Positions 13,112 through 17,305 of a DNA stretch of 17,305 nt are shown here, one piece after another. Both the position numbers and the translations under genes were made by a program. Under the pieces are notes generated by a model that did no database searches, was not told the DNA's origin, and was given only the letters and a program-made list of their open reading frames with translations. The DNA comes from [Eubacterium] saphenum (GTDB taxonomy: Bacteria; Bacillota; Clostridia; Oscillospirales; Ruminococcaceae): the NCBI GenBank assembly GCA_004555855.1, contig SFJQ01000028.1, positions 1 through 17,305 of the forward strand, given 5' to 3'. Within the stretch, counting starts at the first letter, position 1. Each line of letters starts with the position of its first letter.

Positions 13112-15109
13112 TTAATCTCCGTTCAGCAGCAAATATCCATCGTCATCAGGCAGCAAAAGCGCCGAGCTTGTGTCAAAAATTTCAAGCACCGCGGGCTTTA
13201 CCCCGAAAATTTTCTCCAGTCGTTCGCCCGCCGAAGAAATCTCCGCAGATTTCAGAAGCGCGCTTTGTTTTTTCGCGAATTTGTCCAAAATTCCCTCGGG
13301 AGTTTTCGCGACGACGACAGGCAGATAAAATTTTTCCGCGCCGTTTTTCAGAATGTTTGCAAGCTCGTTTTCGTCAATCTTTTCCGCGCAGTCATCGATA
13401 ATCATCACCAGCGGAAACAGCCCGCTTTCATCGCTTTCGGCAAGCGCTTTTTTCAGCTCCTTGACGATATCGCGCGGCTCTTTCGTGAAAATGCACTCGC
13501 ACCCGAGAATTTTCTCGGCGGTTTTAACAATCGGCTTGTTCTGATTATACTGATAATCCCTGAACTCGGGATAAAATTTTTGGAAAGCGCGGTCGATGTA
13601 TTTCGACAGCCTTTGATAATACTCCTTGTCAAACGGCGCGAAAAGATACGCTTCGTCTTTAAATTCCTCGGAATTGTACTTTTCCGTCCCGAAATATTCC
13701 TCCGCGCAGGCGTCAACATCGGCGGGATAAAAGAACTCAAAATTGTGGTGATTGAAGTCGTAATAATCCCGCGCGAACGCATAGCCGAGAAAGCTGAAGT
13801 GATAAACCGCAAGCTCCCCGTTCATCGCGATTTTGAGGAATTTTCGCAAATCGACAGGATTTCCGCTCTTGACTTTCTCGATTACATCGGGAAACGGCTC
13901 GAAGAAATCCGCGCTGTAAAGGTCGTGTTCGATGCACCAGCGCAGGAAAATCGCAATATGATTTCCTGCGTTTATCGTGCTTATCGGCAGGTCTTTCTCC
14001 AGAATTTTTTTCGCGTGTTCAGCCATCGCGTCGATGAGGTTGTATTCCTCGCAGACGGGCTCGCGGTTTATATCCACAACGTGCGAAACGCCGCTCATTC
14101 TCTCGAGAAGCGCGTGAGTGTCGTTGTCGCGCTTGAACATCATCTCCCCGCGGTAAAGCGGGATAACCTCGAAGAAATTCACGCGCTCTCCGCTCGGCAG
14201 CTCGCAGAAATCCGCGCCCTGCTCCACGTCCTCGGGATAAATCAAAAGCGAGCCGCAAAGTCCGGTGTTTTCGGCAAAGCTCCCGCCGTTATCGACCGTG
14301 TGTCCCCAGCCGAGCCAAGTTTCGCAGTTTATCGGAAGCCGCGCCAGACCTTTGAGCAAACCTATCGGCCAGAACCATTCCTCAGCGTTTTCGCCGACCT
14401 TCCAGTCGGGAGGAAGGCAGATTAAAAGCTCGGCTCTGCCGAGTTTCTCCGCGTCCAGCTCCTCGGGTATATCCATAACGTGCGCGCCCATTCCCACGGT
14501 CAGAAGCGTGTAATAATTTTGCGTTTCGTTCGGGGGAACTATGTAGATATCGCAGTGGATATCGGGTGAAACCAGCTCGTGAAAAACCGTTGGGAAATCG
14601 CCGAAATAGTCCTTGATATGCTCCTCGACAGCCTCGACTTCCTCCATACTGTACATCTCGGGAGCAAACTCGTCGCCCTCGGGTTCATCGTACAGCTCAT
14701 CGAGCGCGTCCTCGATTTTTTCCATATACATATCGGCAGCTTCGAGAATTTCATCGGACGGGTTCATATTCATCGCCCGTGCAAAGGAAACCTGCGCGCG
14801 CTCAAGAATTTTCTTTTTCAGCTCATCGTTGTCCTCGCACTCCTCGTCCTCGGAAGCCTTGTAGAGCGCAAGTCCCATTCGGAAATTCCACTTGTAGTCG
14901 TCGTCAAGACGCTCGCGCTGTCCCTCAAGAAGCGCGATTGCCTTTTTGTATTCGTCAAGATTAAAATAAGCCGAGCAAAGCACATTCAGGATATCATCGT
15001 CGATAAGGCTGTCGGGGAGCGCCGTTACGGTTTCCTCGATAAGCTCGTATTCCTCGTTTTCCTGAAGCTCCCGCAGCTTGATTTTAAGCGTTTCCTTGTT
15101 CATTTTCAT
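13112..15109 (-). CDS. TPR-repeat + SUFU domain multidomain protein, 665 aa
   Basis: This acidic cytoplasmic protein has several modules. Residues 1-128 are TPR-like helical repeats; 128-160 is a Glu/Asp-rich linker. About 160-350 is a suppressor-of-fused (SUFU) domain, with T-L-L-T-V-G-M-G-A-H-V-M, A-E-L-L-I-C-L-P-P-D-W and W-L-G-W-G-H-T-V. About 360-515 resembles a domain seen beside SUFU in bacterial immunity-type proteins (N-A-G-N-H-I-x-I-F-L-R-W; I think of DUF7832, moderate certainty). About 520-665 is an alpha/beta region I cannot assign. Bacterial SUFU proteins are proposed immunity or protein-binding modules; that role is inferred here. I chose ATG 15109 (GGTG upstream); ATG 15103 and a longer TTG at 15121 are alternatives. 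The gene overlaps the upstream flavoprotein gene by 26 nt. Confidence 0.82.
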   Translation of the reverse strand: MKMNKETLKIKLRELQENEEYELIEETVTALPDSLIDDDILNVLCSAYFNLDEYKKAIALLEGQRERLDDDYKWNFRMGLALYKASEDEECEDNDELKKKILERAQVSFARAMNMNPSDEILEAADMYMEKIEDALDELYDEPEGDEFAPEMYSMEEVEAVEEHIKDYFGDFPTVFHELVSPDIHCDIYIVPPNETQNYYTLLTVGMGAHVMDIPEELDAEKLGRAELLICLPPDWKVGENAEEWFWPIGLLKGLARLPINCETWLGWGHTVDNGGSFAENTGLCGSLLIYPEDVEQGADFCELPSGERVNFFEVIPLYRGEMMFKRDNDTHALLERMSGVSHVVDINREPVCEEYNLIDAMAEHAKKILEKDLPISTINAGNHIAIFLRWCIEHDLYSADFFEPFPDVIEKVKSGNPVDLRKFLKIAMNGELAVYHFSFLGYAFARDYYDFNHHNFEFFYPADVDACAEEYFGTEKYNSEEFKDEAYLFAPFDKEYYQRLSKYIDRAFQKFYPEFRDYQYNQNKPIVKTAEKILGCECIFTKEPRDIVKELKKALAESDESGLFPLVMIIDDCAEKIDENELANILKNGAEKFYLPVVVAKTPEGILDKFAKKQSALLKSAEISSAGERLEKIFGVKPAVLEIFDTSSALLLPDDDGYLLLNGD

Positions 15110-15596
15110 TCGTTTCACCAACAGCTCTGCGTTGCTTTTTGCAGTAAATTCTGGTTGCCGTGAGCTTTAATACGGCAAAGCTGTTCAAAATCTGCTCCGA
15201 GATAATGCATTCGCCGCCGTTTTTGTTGTACTTTTTGAGAATGTGGCTGAAGCCGGTGATTTTGTCGATGCCCGTGATGAACTCGATTGTACCCGTGCCG
15301 CCGACATATTCGTATGAAGCCTCGAAAAGGCTGGGGTTTTCCTCGCCGGGAACAACCTCGTACAGCCGGTCGGTTTCAAAAGCCGCCCTGTTGTTCTTCT
15401 TTATAAGCTCGATAAGCTCGCTCTTTTCGCCGCAGCGGAAGTAGAACTCGGGGCTTCCTTCCGAAAGACAATACCCGAAAAGCAGCGGGGCAATATACGG
15501 CTTGTCGCCGTCGAGAAGCGCAATTCTGCACATCTGCGCGTCGCTTAAAACGGCGTCGATTTCGTTTATATCCGTAATTTCCTCTAATTTCATCAT
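15084..15596 (-). CDS. NimA/PPOX-like FMN-binding split-barrel protein, 170 aa
   Basis: This is a 170-aa cytoplasmic protein of the pyridoxamine-5'-phosphate-oxidase-like fold. Visible family features are C-R-I-A-L-L-D-G-D-K-P-Y-I-A-P-L, F-G-Y-C, a central F-Y-F-R-C-G-E-K-S-E-L-I-E-L-I-K-K-N-N-R-A-A-F-E-T-D, and S-Y-E-Y-V-G-G-T-G-T-I-E-F. These resemble NimA-type proteins, which bind FMN or heme-like cofactors and can reduce nitroimidazoles; the substrate here is unknown. AAAAGGGGG (15606-15614 on the plus strand) sets the start at ATG 15596; a second ATG follows immediately. It is the first gene of the PPOX/TPR-SUFU/HD unit. Only about 7 nt separate its ribosome site from the T-run of the rpsT terminator, so no independent promoter fits between them. 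Confidence 0.85.
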   Translation of the reverse strand: MMKLEEITDINEIDAVLSDAQMCRIALLDGDKPYIAPLLFGYCLSEGSPEFYFRCGEKSELIELIKKNNRAAFETDRLYEVVPGEENPSLFEASYEYVGGTGTIEFITGIDKITGFSHILKKYNKNGGECIISEQILNSFAVLKLTATRIYCKKQRRAVGETNENEQGNA

Positions 15597-15620
15597 TGAA
15601 AAATACCCCCTTTTCGTCTT

Positions 15621-15655
15621 AAAAAATGCGCCCGCAAACCAAGAAGCTGCGGGCG
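15621..15655 (-). terminator. Terminator downstream of rpsT
   Basis: CGCCCGCA (15629-15636) and TGCGGGCG (15648-15655) form a perfect 8-bp GC-rich stem. On the minus strand it is followed by CATTTTTT. It lies 21 nt after the rpsT stop and directly before the ribosome site of the PPOX-like gene. Confidence 0.9.
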
Positions 15656-15676
15656 TTTATGACGTGAAACAGGCTC

Positions 15677-15916
15677 TTATGCGTTCGCTTTCTTAGCGAG
15701 CTGAGATTTGATACGAGCAGCCTTATTCTTGTGGATAAGACCCTTGCCCGCAGCCTTGTCAACGTTTACTACGGCAGCCTTGACTGTCGCAGCGTCTGCT
15801 CCGTCCTCGCGAGCCTTCTTTATCGAAGTTCTGAGAGCGGATTTTGCGCTCTTGTTAGCCTCGGTTCTAGCCTGAGAAGTAAGAACTCTTTTCTTTGCGG
15901 ATTTAATATTCGGCAT
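15677..15916 (-). CDS. rpsT: 30S ribosomal protein S20
   Basis: This is a 79-aa basic protein beginning MPNIKSAKKRVLTSQART, with the S20 pattern K-S-A-x-K-R and the C-terminal K-G-x-I-H-K-N-K-A-A-R-x-K-S-x-L. It binds 16S rRNA in the small subunit. ATG 15916 is the right start because GGAGG lies 8 nt before it and S20 proteins start M-P-N-I-K; an in-frame GTG at 15925 falls inside the ribosome site. The gene has a good sigma-A promoter and a long leader of about 140 nt, which could serve autoregulation known for S20 in other bacteria. It is divergent from gpr, an arrangement common in Firmicutes. Confidence 0.98.
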   Translation of the reverse strand: MPNIKSAKKRVLTSQARTEANKSAKSALRTSIKKAREDGADAATVKAAVVNVDKAAGKGLIHKNKAARIKSQLAKKANA

Positions 15917-16060
15917 TTTTTTCACCTCCGTTTTGGATTGTTGATTTATTTACTGAATTTTGCGAGAATTTTCGGGAAAAATTATTTATATTCACCAAAA
16001 ATCCCCCGCCATTTATCTATTTTAATCATTTTTGGCAGGATTTTTCTCACAGTACTAGAT

Positions 16061-16089
16061 ATTATAACACATTTTCCGCAAAATTTCAA
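16061..16089 (-). promoter_or_regulatory. Sigma-A promoter of rpsT
   Basis: On the minus strand TTGAAA (16089-16084) and TATAAT (16066-16061) have a 17-bp spacer. The leader from about 16054 to 15917 contains one clear stem, CCTGCCA with TGGCGGG (plus-strand 16033-16039 and 16005-16011), a possible regulatory hairpin. Confidence 0.88.
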
Positions 16090-16140
16090 GGGGGTAAACG
16101 AAAAAAATGCGAAATTACTTGAATTTTGGGGGTGTTTCTT

Positions 16141-16866
16141 GTGGATAAGACGGGGCTTGCGATGGAAGCAGCGCAGATTTTCACCGAAAAAGAGGGCGTT
16201 TCGGCGGTTTCTCGGACAATCGGCGCGGTCAAAATCACGGACGTGAAAATCCGCGAGAACGCCGCGCGCGAAATCGGGAAAAGCGCGGGACGCTACATCA
16301 CGCTTGAGGGCGAGCCGTCCGATTTCGGTATGACGGCGCTTTTGCAAAGGGCGCTTCTGAGGATTGTTCCCGAGCGCGGAAGGCTGTTTGCCGCGGGTTT
16401 GGGCAACCCCGACATCACCCCCGACAGCCTCGGCGCGCTTTCCGTTCGTGGGATAACCAAGCGCAAAACACGGCATTTTCTCCTCTCGGCAATCGAAACC
16501 GACGTCGCCGCGAAAACCGGTCTTGACACGGCAAAGCTCGTTCGGGCAGCGGCGCGAGAGCTTCCTGCGGACTGCGTTGTCGTGATTGACGCGCTCGCCT
16601 GCAACAACCCGCGCTACATCGGCAAAACCGTGCAGATAACGGACGCGGGGCTTATCCCCGGCTCGGGGGCGGGTTCTCGGCGGGAGATGATTTCGCGGAA
16701 AACGCTCGGCGTTCCTGTCGCGGCAATCGGCGTTCCCACGGTAACCGCCCTCTCCTCCGTCACCCAAAACCCCGCCGACAGCAGCTTTCTCGTCACAACC
16801 GGCGATGTTGATGTTATCGTGAGGCAGTGGGCGGAAGTGATTTCGGGGGCGCTCGAGGAGCTTTAA
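16141..16866 (+). CDS. gpr: Spore germination protease GPR (compact form, 241 aa)
   Basis: GPR degrades small acid-soluble spore proteins during germination (peptidase A25). Family motifs are clear: K-T-G-L-A-M-E-A at the start, G-R-Y-I-T-L-E, G-L-G-N-P-D-I-T-P-D-S-L-G with D95, V-I-D-A-L-A with D150, T-V-Q-I-T-D-A-G-L-I-P-G-S-G-A-G, and L-G-V-P-V-A-A-I-G-V-P-T-V. D95 and D150 correspond to the two catalytic aspartates. GTG 16141 is chosen because GGGGGTG (16128-16134) lies 6 nt upstream; TTG 16126 is the only further possibility since a TGA at 16120 closes the frame. The protein therefore lacks the usual propeptide, and it lacks the long insert before the C-terminal helix; Bacillus GPR has about 370 residues. 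I saw no convincing sigma-F/G promoter. Confidence 0.93.
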   Translation: MDKTGLAMEAAQIFTEKEGVSAVSRTIGAVKITDVKIRENAAREIGKSAGRYITLEGEPSDFGMTALLQRALLRIVPERGRLFAAGLGNPDITPDSLGALSVRGITKRKTRHFLLSAIETDVAAKTGLDTAKLVRAAARELPADCVVVIDALACNNPRYIGKTVQITDAGLIPGSGAGSRREMISRKTLGVPVAAIGVPTVTALSSVTQNPADSSFLVTTGDVDVIVRQWAEVISGALEEL

Positions 16867-16891
16867 GATTTGCTTATATTATAATGGTATA

Positions 16892-16991
16892 TTTTGCCCG
16901 AAAATGGTCGAAAATTGCTTATTTTGTGCAAGGTGCATAAAATGTCGGGTAAAATTCAAGAAAAATTCTCTATGGTAAAGGCGGAATTTTT
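16892..16991 (+). terminator. Stem-loops downstream of gpr, possible weak terminator
   Basis: Two structures lie between gpr and the next promoter. TTTTGCCCGA (16892-16901) pairs with TCGGGTAAAA (16945-16954) over 10 bp with one G-T, enclosing a smaller TTGC/GCAA hairpin. AAAAATTC (16961-16968) then pairs with GAATTTTT (16984-16991) and runs into further T. The second is AT-rich and weak, but together they are the only termination candidate after gpr. Confidence 0.45.
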
Positions 16992-17003
16992 TTGTGAATA
17001 CGC

Positions 17004-17032
17004 TTGAAAAATGGCGCTGTGTGTGGTAAAAT
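17004..17032 (+). promoter_or_regulatory. Sigma-A-type promoter upstream of the right-edge leader
   Basis: TTGAAA (17004-17009) and TAAAAT (17027-17032) are separated by 17 bp, two mismatches in total to consensus. Transcription would begin near 17040. Confidence 0.65.
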
Positions 17033-17039
17033 AATCTTT

Positions 17040-17227
17040 GGCGACTGCTGTAGGGCAGTTTTGAAAACAAAGGCGATGAAGTCGGAGATTGCACGCCTGG
17101 CGTGGTAACTTCGACGGAGCATGTCCGGACTCGATTCGGGCGGAAAAATTGATACTCTTCGGAATATTCGGCTGTGACGGTTAAAGTGTCCGAAATTCTC
17201 GGATAACTAACAAGTCTGCACGGATAT
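17040..17227 (+). other. Leader-like stretch with several hairpins, no open gene
   Basis: About 190 nt lie between the promoter and the next ATG. Hairpins I can draw are ACTGC/GCAGT (17044-17048/17055-17059), CACGC/GCGTG around CTG (17092-17104) nested in GAAGT/ACTTC (17078-17112), and TCCGA/TCGGA around AATTC (17189-17203). It could be a regulatory leader, a small RNA, or decayed coding DNA: the frame that continues into the ATG at 17228 has stops at 17051, 17150 and 17204. I cannot assign it to a known RNA family. Confidence 0.35.
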
Positions 17228-17305
17228 ATGAAACACACGGAGCAGTGGATTTTTCATAATAAGCCTTCGCCGATTATTGACAAGCGTTTTACAAAAACGG
17301 GAAAG
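17228..17305 (+). CDS. Start of an unidentified reading frame, or recombinase remnant (cut by window edge)
   Basis: An ATG at 17228 opens 26 codons to the window end, beginning MKHTEQWIFHNKPSPIIDKR. The ribosome site is poor (ACGGA close to the ATG). The W-I-x-x-N-x-x-x-x-I-I-D-K pattern resembles the segment just after the recombinase domain of large serine recombinases, where W-I-x-x-x-N-x-H-x-x-I-I-D is common. If so, this is an internal piece of such a gene, and the upstream in-frame stops would make it a decayed remnant. The match is short and low in confidence; it may equally be a new gene. Confidence 0.3.
   Translation, partial: MKHTEQWIFHNKPSPIIDKRFTKTGK

Noticed and set aside
13007..14425. 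Long plus-strand open frame opposite the TPR-SUFU and HD genes (472 codons)
   Set aside because: Low-complexity composition, no recognisable domain, and the opposite strand carries recognisable proteins with coupled starts.
16067..16125. Sigma-F/G promoter for gpr (GGGTAAACG near 16092)
   Set aside because: The -10-like string has a mismatch at a key T and no acceptable -35 lies at the right distance; too weak to annotate.
17020..17110. 5' end of a group II intron (GTGTG start) or a T-box (GTGGTAAC)
   Set aside because: No domain V/VI or reverse-transcriptase sequence is visible, and the GTG lies inside the promoter spacer; the T-box-like string is too near the transcript start and lacks a specifier stem or terminator.

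Overview
The window looks like chromosomal DNA from a Clostridia-class Firmicute, most likely a gut Ruminococcus/Oscillospirales-type bacterium. The basis is: fused SecDF, a spore germination protease (GPR) gene divergent from rpsT, consensus sigma-A promoters, AGGAGG-type ribosome sites, the small DUF6472-type and DIP1984-type proteins, and moderate GC. I see no phage module, IS element or CRISPR array. The only hint of mobile DNA is a short recombinase-like fragment at the right edge.

Left (1-5570, + strand): the tail of an unidentified gene and a 57-aa Cys-rich DUF6472-type protein end at a terminator. A strong promoter then drives glgP (glycogen/maltodextrin phosphorylase), followed by a DIP1984-family protein, a ~120-nt structured RNA candidate with a tRNA-like T-loop, and a cytoplasmic GH13 neopullulanase/cyclomaltodextrinase-type enzyme. 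The two carbohydrate enzymes would cooperate in breaking down intracellular glycogen or imported maltodextrins: GH13 cuts alpha-1,4 and possibly alpha-1,6 bonds, and GlgP releases glucose-1-phosphate.

Middle (5600-12443): on the minus strand, a perfect TTGACA-17-TATAAT promoter drives secDF (TTG start), with a hairpin and a DUF3795 Cys-rich gene behind it. Divergent to it is a two-gene operon, a membrane-fusion protein and a MacB/FtsX-type permease overlapping by 8 bp, with no ATPase gene. Convergent to that is a D-Ala-D-Ala carboxypeptidase. A DUF1232 membrane protein with its own consensus promoter follows.

Right (12523-17305): a minus-strand run from the rpsT promoter contains rpsT, a terminator hairpin, a NimA/PPOX-like flavoprotein, a TPR-SUFU multidomain protein and an HD-domain protein. 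The last three are overlapping or nearly abutting and look translationally coupled. Divergent from rpsT is a very compact GPR without a propeptide. The final ~440 bases carry stem-loops, a promoter, a structured leader-like stretch and the first codons of an unidentified reading frame.

The best candidates for something undescribed are the cloverleaf-like RNA upstream of the GH13 gene, the TPR-SUFU-containing three-gene operon behind rpsT, the minimal GPR, and the promoter/leader/ORF at the right edge. Domain names are from motif recognition only; no database search was run.
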